Positions 1 to 7,793 of a stretch of 64,000 nt of DNA are shown here, in pieces; within the stretch, counting starts at the first letter, position 1; each line of letters begins with the position of its first letter. Below the pieces are notes generated by a model. The model had not been told where the DNA came from. It ran no database searches and saw only the letters and a program-made list of their open reading frames with translations. The stretch comes from CAWJEL01 sp964647255 (lineage in GTDB: Bacteria; Chloroflexota; Anaerolineae; CG2-30-64-16). A program made the translations under genes and the position numbers. The stretch covers positions 1 to 64,000 of the forward strand of contig CAZYGI010000011.1 in NCBI GenBank assembly GCA_964647255.1. Reading direction: 5' to 3'.

Positions 1-1
1 C

Positions 2-571
2 ACCAATCCCTTCCATCACTTCATCGGCAGTCTGGCGGAAGAGCTGCACATCGAGGCTGCGGAACTGCCCTTCAACCTCGTGCCGCTGGCGACCTCGCTG
101 GTGGTGGCGTTGGGTGGGCTCTTCCTGGGGTGGCTGGTCTACCGCGGGGCCGGCAAGGCGGTCGCGGGCAAGCACATCGAATCGCCCGCGGAGTTCACCG
201 ACCCGCTGGCGAAGCCGCTCGGTCGGCTGTACCCGGTGCTGGTGAACAAGTACTACTTCGATGAGCTCTACCACAAGGTGCTGGTCAAGGGGACGCAGCG
301 GCTCGCCAACTGGCTCTTCCGCTTCGACTCAAACATCATTGATGACACCCTTGTGGACGGCGCCGGCTGGCTGGGCCGCAAACTCTCGGACATCGGCCAG
401 TGGTTCGACACGCACATCGTGGACGGCGCCGTCAACGGCATCGGCACGGTGACCGGCTGGTTTGGCGGCGCCGTGCGCACCCTCCAGACCGGCAAGGCGC
501 AGAACTATTTGTTGGTCGGGCTGGTGACGGTGTCGGTGTTGCTGGGGGCGTTCTTGCTGTTGCCGAAGTAA
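2..571 (+). CDS. nuoL: NADH-quinone oxidoreductase subunit L, C-terminal part
   Basis: This is the 3' end of a proton-pumping membrane subunit of respiratory complex I; the reading frame is open from base 2 and the start lies outside the window. The visible 189 residues contain NKYYFDELY, the pattern at the start of the NuoL lateral-helix region, followed by an amphipathic stretch with two similar VDGA segments and a final hydrophobic helix ending in FLLLPK. NuoL uses this long C-terminal helix to brace the NuoM and NuoN channels. The stop is 29 bases before nuoM, so the genes are an operon in the usual L-M-N order. The family call rests on this order plus the conserved segments. No catalytic residue of the antiporter core is within the visible part. 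Confidence 0.93.
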   Translation, partial: TNPFHHFIGSLAEELHIEAAELPFNLVPLATSLVVALGGLFLGWLVYRGAGKAVAGKHIESPAEFTDPLAKPLGRLYPVLVNKYYFDELYHKVLVKGTQRLANWLFRFDSNIIDDTLVDGAGWLGRKLSDIGQWFDTHIVDGAVNGIGTVTGWFGGAVRTLQTGKAQNYLLVGLVTVSVLLGAFLLLPK

Positions 572-600
572 TCCGTAGATTCCCAGTGGAGGGACTCTTT

Positions 601-2184
601 ATGACCCAATTGCTTCTTACGATTATCACCTTTATCCCGCTCGTCGGCGCGCTCCTGACGCTGCTCCCCTGGGGCAAGTGGCTGAAGCTGGACAAGGCCG
701 GCGAGGAGCGCCTGATCAAGACCGGCGCTATCGTGCTCAGCCTGCTGCCGCTGGCCCTGGCGATCGCACTCTGGTTCATGTACGACAAGGCCGCGGGCGG
801 CATGCAGTTCCAGGTGAAGGCGCCGTGGATTTCGGCGCTCAACATCAACTACCAGTTGGGCGTGGATGGCCTGAGCGTGCCGCTGATCTTCCTCACCACC
901 TTCCTGACGACATTGGGGCTGTGGTACTCGGCGCGGGTGATCAAGACGCGGGTGCGGGAGTTCTTCNNNNNNNNNNTGCTCGAAATGGGCATGACCGGCG
1001 TCTTCGTATCGCTCGACCTGGTGCTGTTCTATGTCTTCTGGGAGGTCGGCCTGGTGCCGATGTACTTCCTGATCGGCATCTGGGGCCAGCCAAAGGACCG
1101 GCCGCAATACTCGGCCATCAAGTTCTTCCTCTACACGCTGGCGGGGTCGGTCTTTATGCTGCTGGCGATCCTGGGGATCTATTTCGTCACCGGGTCGTTC
1201 GATATGCTGGAAGCCGCGCGCGCCAAGCCGTTTGCCGGCAACATGCTGCTTTCCAGCCTGGCGTTCTTCGCCTTCTTCGTCGCCTTTGCGATCAAGGTGC
1301 CGAGCTGGCCGTTCCACACCTGGCTGCCCGACGCCCACACCGCCGCCCCGACCGCCGGTTCGGTGGTCCTGGCCGGCGTCCTGCTGAAGCTCGGCGCCTA
1401 CGGCATCCTGCGCGTGATCCTGCCGATCTTTCCGGAGGCGTTCAAACGCTACGCGATCCTGGTGATTGCACTGGGCGTCATCTCCATCGTCTACGGTGCG
1501 TTGGTATCGCTGGCGCAGTGGGACATGAAACGGCTGATCGCCTACTCTTCCGTGAGCCACATGGGGTTCGTTCTCCTGGGCGTGGGCGCGGCGGCCTTCA
1601 CCATCGGCTCGGCGCAGTGGGTGGATGCAGCGGCCATGGCGATCAACGGCGCGGCGTTGCAGATGTTCAACCACGGCATCAGCACCGGTGCCCTGTTCTT
1701 CCTCGTCGGCGTGATCTACGAGCGGGCGCACCTGCGCGACCTCAAGATGTTCGGCGGCTACAGCGCCAAGCTGCCATACTACTATGGCCTCTTCGCCGTG
1801 ACCGCGTTCACCTCGCTCGGCCTGCCGGGCCTGGCGGGCTTCTGGAGCGAGTTCTTCGTCTTCCGGGGCGCGTTCGCGATTGATGGCATCCGGGTCTGGG
1901 TCGTAGTCGGTCTCATCGGCGTGGTGCTGACCGCGGCGTACATCCTGTGGAAGATCATCCAGCATACCTTCCTCGGCCAATACGATGCGCACAAGATCGA
2001 GCACTGGACGGATGTGGAGACGGGCGGAGACGTGCACGAGCCGAAGGATCTGGCGTTTTTTGAGAAGGTGACGCTGTGGCCGCTGGTGGCCTTCATGCTC
2101 CTGTTCGGCATCTATCCCGCGCCGCTGATCAATTTCTTCAACACGGCATCGGTGGCGCTGATGAGCGCGCTGGCCGGGAAATAG
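601..2184 (+). CDS. nuoM: NADH-quinone oxidoreductase subunit M
   Basis: Second antiporter-like, proton-translocating membrane subunit of complex I, about 527 residues, the usual NuoM length. The ATG at 601 is chosen because GGAGGG lies just upstream (about 590-595). Family marks are the FWEVGLVPMYFLIG segment with the conserved Glu of helix 5, and AFAIKVPSWPFHTWLPDAH with the conserved Lys of helix 7 and the His/Asp loop, then AAPTAGSVVLAGVLLKLG. About 14 transmembrane segments are expected. A run of ten N at 967-976 interrupts codons 123-126 but keeps the frame, so the gap probably hides only a few residues of a helix. nuoN follows after an 86-base spacer filled by an inverted repeat. Confidence 0.95.
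   Translation: MTQLLLTIITFIPLVGALLTLLPWGKWLKLDKAGEERLIKTGAIVLSLLPLALAIALWFMYDKAAGGMQFQVKAPWISALNINYQLGVDGLSVPLIFLTTFLTTLGLWYSARVIKTRVREFFXXXXLEMGMTGVFVSLDLVLFYVFWEVGLVPMYFLIGIWGQPKDRPQYSAIKFFLYTLAGSVFMLLAILGIYFVTGSFDMLEAARAKPFAGNMLLSSLAFFAFFVAFAIKVPSWPFHTWLPDAHTAAPTAGSVVLAGVLLKLGAYGILRVILPIFPEAFKRYAILVIALGVISIVYGALVSLAQWDMKRLIAYSSVSHMGFVLLGVGAAAFTIGSAQWVDAAAMAINGAALQMFNHGISTGALFFLVGVIYERAHLRDLKMFGGYSAKLPYYYGLFAVTAFTSLGLPGLAGFWSEFFVFRGAFAIDGIRVWVVVGLIGVVLTAAYILWKIIQHTFLGQYDAHKIEHWTDVETGGDVHEPKDLAFFEKVTLWPLVAFMLLFGIYPAPLINFFNTASVALMSALAGK
967..976. other. Assembly gap of ten N
   Basis: Ten undetermined bases inside nuoM. The frame is the same on both sides. Ten N is often a placeholder, so the true gap length may differ; related NuoM proteins carry a short hydrophobic run before the (E)xGMxGVF segment that resumes here. 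It shows the sequence is a scaffolded draft assembly. Confidence 0.99.
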
Positions 2185-2190
2185 GCATAA

Positions 2191-2256
2191 CAAGTGACGA
2201 GTAACCAGTAACGAACACTGGATGGTTTTACTGGTTACTCATTACTGGTTATTGAT
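2191..2256. repeat. Word-type repeat GTAACCAGTAA as inverted pair
   Basis: The nuoM-nuoN spacer is built from variants of the word GTAACCAGTAA. A perfect 13-base inverted pair (2199-2211 with 2228-2240) can form a hairpin with a 16-base loop, and another partial copy lies at 2241-2252. No U-run follows, so it is not a standard terminator. It is one of the dispersed word-type tracts described in the findings. Confidence 0.75.
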
Positions 2257-2270
2257 CGGGAGGTACTCCC

Positions 2271-3749
2271 TTGAAATCATCTGATTTGTTGTACTTGCTG
2301 CCTGAAAGCATCCTGCTGCTGTTCGCGGTCCTCGTGTTCGTATTGGATGTAGTGGGCCGGAAATGGCGGTCGCGGGATTGGCTGCCGACCGTGGCGCTGC
2401 GCGGGCTGCTGTTGGCCGGGATCGGCCTGCTGCCCAGTGTAGGCAAGACGCAGGTGGTGGCGACGATGTTCGCCGTGGATCCGTTCGCTCTGTTTCTGAA
2501 GGCGTTGGCGATCATCGGCGTCGGCATCGTGATCTTGACGGCCATCCCCTACATGCGGGAGCGCACACCGTACACCGGCGAATTTTATGCGCTGCTGCTC
2601 ATCGTGGCGCTGGCGATCTGTCTCGCAGTGAGCGCAACCAACCTGGTGTTGATCTACCTGAGCATGGAGTTTCTCAGCATCACGAGCTACGTGCTTGCCG
2701 GCTACCTGCGCCGCGATAAGCGATCGGGCGAGGCCGCGATCAAATACTTCTTGTACGGTTCGACCGCTTCAGCGGTGATGCTCTACGGCATGTCGCTGCT
2801 TTACGGCGCCACCGGCACGACCGATCTGGCCGGGATCGCGCAGGCTTTGGCCGGGAAAGCCTCCAATGAGCTCGTCTGGCTCAGCATGCCGGCAATCGTG
2901 CTGTTGTTGGCCGGTTTTGGCTTCAAGGCCAGCCTGGTGCCGTTTCATCAATGGGCGCCTGACACCTACGAGGGCGCGCCGACGCCGATCACCGCCTTCC
3001 TTTCCACCGCGTCCAAGGCTGCGGGCTTCGCCATCTTGATGCGCGTCTTTTTGACCGCCTTGAGCCCGGTCGCCGGCCAGTGGATTCCGCTGCTGGTGGC
3101 GGTCTCAGTGGTGACGATGACGCTGGGCAACCTGACCGCGCTCAAACAGACCAACATCAAACGGCTGCTGGCGTTCTCGTCCATCGCCCAGGCCGGCTAC
3201 ATATTGATCGGCGTGGCGGCGGTGCTGGCCGATCGGACCCGGACATTCACCGGGATCAACGGCGTACTGATTTACCTCTTCGCCTATCTCTTCACCAACG
3301 TCGGCGCGTTCGCGGTCGTGCTTGCTGTGGAGCAGGCTACCGGCAAGGTGGAGCTAAAAGATTACGCCGGCCTCGTGAAACGTTCGCCCTGGCTGGCGGC
3401 GCTGCTGGCGATCTTCCTTCTGTCGCTGGCCGGCATCCCGCCTACGGGGGGGTTTGTTGGCAAGTTCTTTGTCTTCGGCGCGGCTGTGCAGACGCAGATG
3501 TGGGTCCTGCTTGCCATTGCGGCGATCAACAGCGTGGTGGCGGCGTTCTACTATTTGAACATCGTCAAGTACATGTTCTTCACGCCGGTCTCAGGCGACT
3601 CAGATCAGGTGCGCATCCAGGTGGAATTGCCGCTGCAGATCGCGCTCGGCGTGACGGCTATCGTTACGCTGCTGTTGGGCCTTGCGCCCGGGCCGTTGAT
3701 CGGCTGGGCCTCCCGTTCAGCGCAGACGCTGCTGCTGGCGCTGCGTTGA
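2271..3749 (+). CDS. nuoN: NADH-quinone oxidoreductase subunit N
   Basis: Third antiporter-like membrane subunit of complex I, 492 residues, a normal NuoN length. The start is a TTG at 2271, preceded by GGGAGG at 2258-2263 with good spacing; no ATG lies near. Visible family segments are YLSMEFLSITSYVLAGY (conserved Glu of helix 5), LLAGFGFKASLVPFHQWAPD with the conserved Lys and PFHxWAPDxYEGAP loop, and FLSTASKAAGF. With NuoL and NuoM it forms the distal proton-pumping arm in the cytoplasmic membrane. The next gene starts about 100 bases downstream on the same strand, so nuoN may end the complex I part of the transcript. Confidence 0.95.
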   Translation: MKSSDLLYLLPESILLLFAVLVFVLDVVGRKWRSRDWLPTVALRGLLLAGIGLLPSVGKTQVVATMFAVDPFALFLKALAIIGVGIVILTAIPYMRERTPYTGEFYALLLIVALAICLAVSATNLVLIYLSMEFLSITSYVLAGYLRRDKRSGEAAIKYFLYGSTASAVMLYGMSLLYGATGTTDLAGIAQALAGKASNELVWLSMPAIVLLLAGFGFKASLVPFHQWAPDTYEGAPTPITAFLSTASKAAGFAILMRVFLTALSPVAGQWIPLLVAVSVVTMTLGNLTALKQTNIKRLLAFSSIAQAGYILIGVAAVLADRTRTFTGINGVLIYLFAYLFTNVGAFAVVLAVEQATGKVELKDYAGLVKRSPWLAALLAIFLLSLAGIPPTGGFVGKFFVFGAAVQTQMWVLLAIAAINSVVAAFYYLNIVKYMFFTPVSGDSDQVRIQVELPLQIALGVTAIVTLLLGLAPGPLIGWASRSAQTLLLALR

Positions 3750-3853
3750 CGGGGACCCCAGGCTCTGACGCCGGGTAACTGTTATCTGACGGGCAGCGGG
3801 GCGGCAGTTCTGCCGATGTCGCCGCTGCCTGTTTTTGTGAGATGGAGCCACAC

Positions 3854-4390
3854 ATGAGCAATTCGCATCACGCGCCGCGCTCACGATTTGAAACAAGCCC
3901 GTTTCTTTCCTGGGTGCGCGACTACAAGGTCGAGATCGGCGGAGTAGTCGTCGCTGCGCTGGGCGTTTTTCTGCTTGTGGAACGGATGAATATCCGCGCT
4001 GCCCTGTTTGGCTGGCTCAGGAACTTCCTGGAGGCAACGGTCAGCAGCTTGATCCGGTTGGGCGATTCAGCGACCAATTTACTGGCGCAACTGACCGTTT
4101 CGGATTTGATCGGGGCGCTCTTGATCCTCGGCGCGGTGGGCGCGTTGTCATGGCGGGTGCGCTGGCGACTGATGCGCTCCGTCTCGCTTTCGACTTTGCG
4201 CTGTCCGAAATGCGGCGGCAGCCTGCATCGGGTGCACCGCCGCTTTCTCGATCGGGCCATCAGCCGGTTTGTGCCGGTGCGGCGGTATCGCTGCAGCAAC
4301 CATGAGTGTCATTGGAACGGTCTACGCGTCGGCAAATCCCAACCTGCCGTTTCGCGGCAGAGCCGGTCAGAAGCGGTGCGAGACCTATGA
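3854..4390 (+). CDS. Hypothetical membrane protein with C-terminal zinc ribbon
   Basis: About 178 residues, not recognised as a named family. The N-terminal half has two hydrophobic segments (roughly residues 23-45 and 80-100) separated by an amphipathic stretch. The C-terminal third carries CPKCGG and later CSNHEC, together a four-cysteine zinc-ribbon pattern, with Arg/His-rich sequence between. I use ATG 3854 because GGAG sits five bases before it; ATG 3842 in the same frame is possible. The stop overlaps the murE start (ATGATG), implying translational coupling with murE and co-transcription after nuoN. A membrane-tethered nucleic-acid- or protein-binding zinc finger is possible but unproven. 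Confidence 0.7.
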   Translation: MSNSHHAPRSRFETSPFLSWVRDYKVEIGGVVVAALGVFLLVERMNIRAALFGWLRNFLEATVSSLIRLGDSATNLLAQLTVSDLIGALLILGAVGALSWRVRWRLMRSVSLSTLRCPKCGGSLHRVHRRFLDRAISRFVPVRRYRCSNHECHWNGLRVGKSQPAVSRQSRSEAVRDL

Positions 4391-6024
4391 TGCGGCTTGC
4401 TGAGCTGGCAGCCGCGCTGCCGGCGGTCCTCGCCGTGCACGGCGATCAGCAAGTGTCCGTCAGCGCCATCACGGCGGATTCGCGCCGCGCCGGCCCCGGT
4501 GCGCTTTTTGTCGCCTATCGCGGGCTCGGCGCGGATGGGCATCGCTATATCCCGGATGCGGTGCGCCGCGGCGCGGTTGCCGTGGTGGGCGAGCAACCGA
4601 ATGCTGATCTTGGCGTCCCCTCCATTGAAGTGGCTGATGGGCGGGCGGCGCTGGCCTGGTTGAGCGCGGCGTGGTACGGCCATCCCAGCCGGGAGTTGGC
4701 GCTGGTAGGCGTCACCGGCACCGACGGCAAGACGACCACTACCAATCTGCTGTTCAACATCCTCAAGGCTGCCGGCCGTCGGGCCGGCCTGATCAGCACC
4801 GTTTCCGCGGTGATCGGCGATCGCACCTACGACACTGGGCTGCACACCACCACGCCGGACGCGCCCGACGTTCAGCGCTATCTGGCCGAGATGCGTGATG
4901 CTGGCAGCGAGGTCGTCGTGCTGGAGGTGACCTCGCACGGCCTAGCGCAGCACCGCGTGACTGGATGCGCGTTCGACGTCGCGGTCGTTACCAACATCAC
5001 CCATGAGCATCTGGATTTCCACGGCACCTACGAAGCGTATCGCGACGCCAAGGCGCAGCTTTTCCGGTCGCTGGCCGCCAGTCCGGTCAAAGGGCGCGCC
5101 CTGGCGCTGCCGAAGACCGCCGTATTGAACCGCGATGACAGTTCCTTCGACTACCTGGCGCGCATCCCGGTCGCGCGCGTGGTCACCTACGGGATCGAGC
5201 GGGGGAGCGAAGGAGCGGAGGAGCAGGGTTTGTCCGATGCGTTGCATCTGACAGCTGTGAATATCAACCACGCACCGGCCGGCGCGGAGTTCGATCTCCT
5301 CTGCACCTCTTCACCGCATCGTCCTGACACCCTGACACCCTGTCACCTTGTCACCCCCCTGATCGGCGACTTCAATCTCTCCAATATCCTGGCTGCGGCC
5401 TCGGCGGCAATGGCCCTGGGCATCGGGCCGGCGGAGATTGCCGCGGGCGTTGCCGCGACCGCCGGTGTGCCGGGCCGGATGGAGCGCATGGACGCCGGGC
5501 AGCCGTTCACCGCAATCGTGGATTTTGCGCACACCCCCAACGCCCTGGCGCGCGCCCTCGAAGCCGTGCGCGAGCTGGCGGGAACGACCGGCCGGTTGAT
5601 CGCGGTGTTCGGCTCCGCGGGGCTGCGCGACCGGGAGAAGCGTCGGTTGATGGGCGAAGTTGCGGCGCGACTGGCCGACGTCAGCATCATCACCGCCGAG
5701 GATCCCCGAACGGAGGATCTGGCCGCGATCCTGGCCGAGACCGCCGCGGCGTTGGCGGCGAGCGGTCGCGTCGAGCAGCGCGATTTCTACCGCATCCCCG
5801 ACCGCCAGGCCGCGATCCTGTTCGCGGTGCAGCAGGCCCGGCCGGGCGATGTCGTGATCATCTGCGGCAAAGGGCATGAGCAATCCATGTGTTTCGGCGC
5901 GGTCGAGCATCCCTGGCGCGACCAGGATGCGCTGCGCTGGGCGCTGGAATCGCTGCGGGGCCGGGCTCCGGCGCAGCCGCCGTTCATTCTGCCCACCTGG
6001 AGTTGGGATTCGCCGATTCGTTGA
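4387..6024 (+). CDS. murE: UDP-MurNAc-tripeptide ligase (MurE)
   Basis: Cytoplasmic Mur ligase adding the third amino acid to UDP-MurNAc-L-Ala-D-Glu. Residues about 25-95 are the MurE-type N-terminal domain (TADSRR, GALFVAYRG), the ATP P-loop is GTDGKTTT at 111-118, HTTTPDAP and TSHGLAQHR are conserved substrate segments, NITHEHLDFHG and YRDAKAQLF (the usual carbamylated Lys) are present, and the C-terminal domain has CGKGHEQ. The amino-acid specificity motif, DNPR in DAP-adding enzymes, reads EDPR at 438-441, so DAP, Lys or Orn cannot be chosen. At about 545 residues it is longer than the usual 480-500. The excess is largely two low-complexity inserts near residues 271-281 and 306-324 encoded by word-type repeats. 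The start overlaps the previous stop. Confidence 0.92.
   Translation: MMRLAELAAALPAVLAVHGDQQVSVSAITADSRRAGPGALFVAYRGLGADGHRYIPDAVRRGAVAVVGEQPNADLGVPSIEVADGRAALAWLSAAWYGHPSRELALVGVTGTDGKTTTTNLLFNILKAAGRRAGLISTVSAVIGDRTYDTGLHTTTPDAPDVQRYLAEMRDAGSEVVVLEVTSHGLAQHRVTGCAFDVAVVTNITHEHLDFHGTYEAYRDAKAQLFRSLAASPVKGRALALPKTAVLNRDDSSFDYLARIPVARVVTYGIERGSEGAEEQGLSDALHLTAVNINHAPAGAEFDLLCTSSPHRPDTLTPCHLVTPLIGDFNLSNILAAASAAMALGIGPAEIAAGVAATAGVPGRMERMDAGQPFTAIVDFAHTPNALARALEAVRELAGTTGRLIAVFGSAGLRDREKRRLMGEVAARLADVSIITAEDPRTEDLAAILAETAAALAASGRVEQRDFYRIPDRQAAILFAVQQARPGDVVIICGKGHEQSMCFGAVEHPWRDQDALRWALESLRGRAPAQPPFILPTWSWDSPIR
5197..5228. repeat. In-frame GGAGCGGAG word repeat inside murE
   Basis: Purine-rich tract made of GAGCGGGGG, GAGCGAAG and GAGCGGAG words inside murE. 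It encodes the low-complexity stretch ERGSEGAEEQG in the central domain. The same vocabulary recurs at 57970-58057, 60950-61035 and 63340-63432. Confidence 0.7.
5304..5358. repeat. In-frame CTGACACC word repeat inside murE
   Basis: Tandem words CCTGACACC, CCTGACACC, CTGTCACC, TTGTCACC inside murE. The tract encodes SSPHRPDTLTPCHLVTP just before the conserved PLIGDFNLSN segment, where MurE proteins usually have a short beta hairpin. It resembles the GTGACACGG family seen in opposite orientation elsewhere. Confidence 0.7.
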
Positions 6025-6464
6025 TTCGTTCGGACGCCCGATTTGACATCATCCTGTTGCGGAGTAGAATTGCCTCCGCCGTATAGAATTGTATTGTTGC
6101 GGCTGTGAGGAAGTTTGGGGTCCATCGGGTTTAGGATCAAGATAGAATTCTTATGGATACTGACATACAACCTGGTAGTACGTGCGAAGCCGACCTGCCT
6201 GACAGTCAGCAGGCCGGCGCAATCAAAAACAGTGGAAGCCGGTCCAGTGCCGGCTTGGATGTTTGCTTGATGCTCTCCGTAGGCTTCCTCGCCCGCGCTT
6301 GACCCCTCACGCGCCGGCCGGATCATCTACGAGGGCGATGAGCCGCCGGCAAACCTGCTCCTGCTGTCATATCCCGAAGCGATCGGCCTCGAAGCGCGGT
6401 CTCCGCGCATCGCGCGCCCGCGCAACGCTTATGGATTGTGAAACTTGCTGAACGGAGCAGAATC
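6025..6464 (+). other. 440-base intergenic leader before the metal operon
   Basis: No convincing gene lies here. It holds a strong promoter (6043-6070) and then about 390 bases of potential leader. Imperfect hairpins are visible, for example CCTGC...GCAGG near 6199-6223 and GCCGG...CCGGC near 6238-6254. A frame open from 6283 to 6441 without a start codon reads AGRIIYEGDEPPANLLLL and further protein-like sequence; it may be a gene remnant. I looked for M-box and yybP-ykoY riboswitch landmarks, since the operon encodes metal-transport proteins, and did not see them. Confidence 0.5.
6043..6070 (+). promoter_or_regulatory. Sigma70-type promoter of the metal/ABC operon
   Basis: TTGACA at 6043-6048 and TAGAAT at 6065-6070 with a 16-base spacer. 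It lies just after the murE stop and points to the operon starting at 6465. A second -10-like TATAGAAT is near 6085. Confidence 0.65.
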
Positions 6465-7721
6465 ATGCCATATTTGAGCGAAATCCTGGGTAAGTTCGTG
6501 ACCGACCTGAACGGCGAGCGGGTCGGCCGCCTGGAAGATCTGTTGAGCGCGTCGCGCGGCGATCTCGCCCATCCGCAAATCGTCGCGCTGGCGGTCAAGC
6601 GGGCGAGCGACCTGCTGCTGATCCCCTACGAGGAAGTAGCCGTCCTCTTGGCCCCGGCGATTCCGCTGAAACATCCTCTCGAACAGATTGTACCGTACCA
6701 GCCGGGCGAGCACGATCTTTACCTCGCCCGCGATGTTTTGGACAAGCAGATCATTGACACTGACGGGGTGCGCGTGGTGCGCGTCAACGATCTGGAGATC
6801 ACGCGCGTCAACGGCGCATTCTACCTGGCGAACGTAGATATCGGCGGTCTCGGCTTGATGCGCCGCCTGGGCTTGGGGAAGACCACCGAGAAGGTCGCGT
6901 CCCGGTTGGGCCACAAGCCTTCCTCCAACAGCATCTCCTGGGATGCCGTCGAATTGCTGCCTGGCGATGCGCCGATGCGGCTCAAGGCGCCGCGCGAGAA
7001 GCTCGCCGATATGCACCCCGCCGATCTTGCGGAAATCATCAGCGATTTGAGCCGCAACGAGAGCAGCCGGTTCCTGGATGCATTGGATATCGAGACCGTC
7101 GCAAATACACTGGAAGAGGTCGAGCCCGACTTCCAGGCCAGCCTCGTCGAGATGATGCCGGACGAACGTGTGGCTGATCTGCTGGAGGAGATGGCGCCGG
7201 ATGAGGCTGCTGACCTGTTGGCCGAGTTGCCCGATGCACGCAGCGCGGATCTGCTAAACCTCATGGAGGCAGATGAGGCGAAGGATGTCCGCAAGCTGCT
7301 GGCTTTTCCGGAGGATTCGGTGGGCGGCCTCATGACCACGGAGTTCATCGCCGTCCGGCCTGATCTGACCGCCGAGCAGACCATCGCCTATCTGCGCCGG
7401 ATGGCGAACGAGATCGAGACGATTAACTACATTTACGCGACTGACCGCGAGGATCGCCTGGCCGGAGTGTTTTCCTTGCAGGACTTGGTGTTGGCGCATC
7501 CGCGGACTCCGGTCGCCCACTTCATGCACGAACGGATCGTCACCCTGGGACCGCTGGACAGCCAGGATCAGGCCGCGCAGGTTGTGGCGAAATACAACCT
7601 GCTCGCGGTGCCGGTCGTGGACGAAGAGGGCCGCTTGCAAGGGATCGTCACCGCCGATGACGCGCTGGATAAGATCATTCCGACCGCGTGGAAGAAACGT
7701 CTGCCGCGGATGTATCGGTGA
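6465..7721 (+). CDS. PRC-barrel / MgtE-N / CBS soluble Mg2+-sensor-like protein
   Basis: A 418-residue protein without membrane segments. Residues about 5-65 and 85-165 look like two PRC-barrel domains (VGRLEDLL, GVRVVRVNDLEI). Residues about 178-280 match the superhelical MgtE N domain (MHPADLAEIISDL, MAPDEAADLLAELPD) and 285-410 a CBS pair beginning with the MgtE-type linker FPEDSVGGLMTTEF. In MgtE channels these cytosolic parts bind Mg2+ and close the pore; here the transmembrane pore is absent. The gene is followed after 72 bases by an NRAMP-family carrier, so it may gate or sense for that protein (inference). The start is ATG 6465 with CGGAG upstream. It may also act as a divalent-cation-responsive scaffold. 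Confidence 0.85.
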   Translation: MPYLSEILGKFVTDLNGERVGRLEDLLSASRGDLAHPQIVALAVKRASDLLLIPYEEVAVLLAPAIPLKHPLEQIVPYQPGEHDLYLARDVLDKQIIDTDGVRVVRVNDLEITRVNGAFYLANVDIGGLGLMRRLGLGKTTEKVASRLGHKPSSNSISWDAVELLPGDAPMRLKAPREKLADMHPADLAEIISDLSRNESSRFLDALDIETVANTLEEVEPDFQASLVEMMPDERVADLLEEMAPDEAADLLAELPDARSADLLNLMEADEAKDVRKLLAFPEDSVGGLMTTEFIAVRPDLTAEQTIAYLRRMANEIETINYIYATDREDRLAGVFSLQDLVLAHPRTPVAHFMHERIVTLGPLDSQDQAAQVVAKYNLLAVPVVDEEGRLQGIVTADDALDKIIPTAWKKRLPRMYR

Positions 7722-7775
7722 GGACGATAGATGGATGGACGATGGGTTAGTGGATAGGGTCTGGTCAGTCAGCGT
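7722..7775. repeat. Word-type repeat GATGGACGATAG
   Basis: The spacer after the MgtE-N/CBS gene consists of variants of GGACGATAGATGG, GGACGATGGG and GTGGATAGGG immediately after the stop codon. It belongs to the dispersed word-type class. Confidence 0.55.
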
Positions 7776-7793
7776 CCGTAAAAAGGATCTCTT

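Noticed and set aside
967..976. Possible frameshift or split nuoM gene at the N run
   Set aside because: The reading frame is the same on both sides and the protein aligns as one NuoM, so the gap is an assembly placeholder.
505..2193. Very long reading frames antisense to nuoM, nuoN, the atp genes and the binding protein
   Set aside because: High GC leaves long open shadows on the opposite strand; the sense frames carry conserved family motifs and ribosome sites, the shadows carry none.
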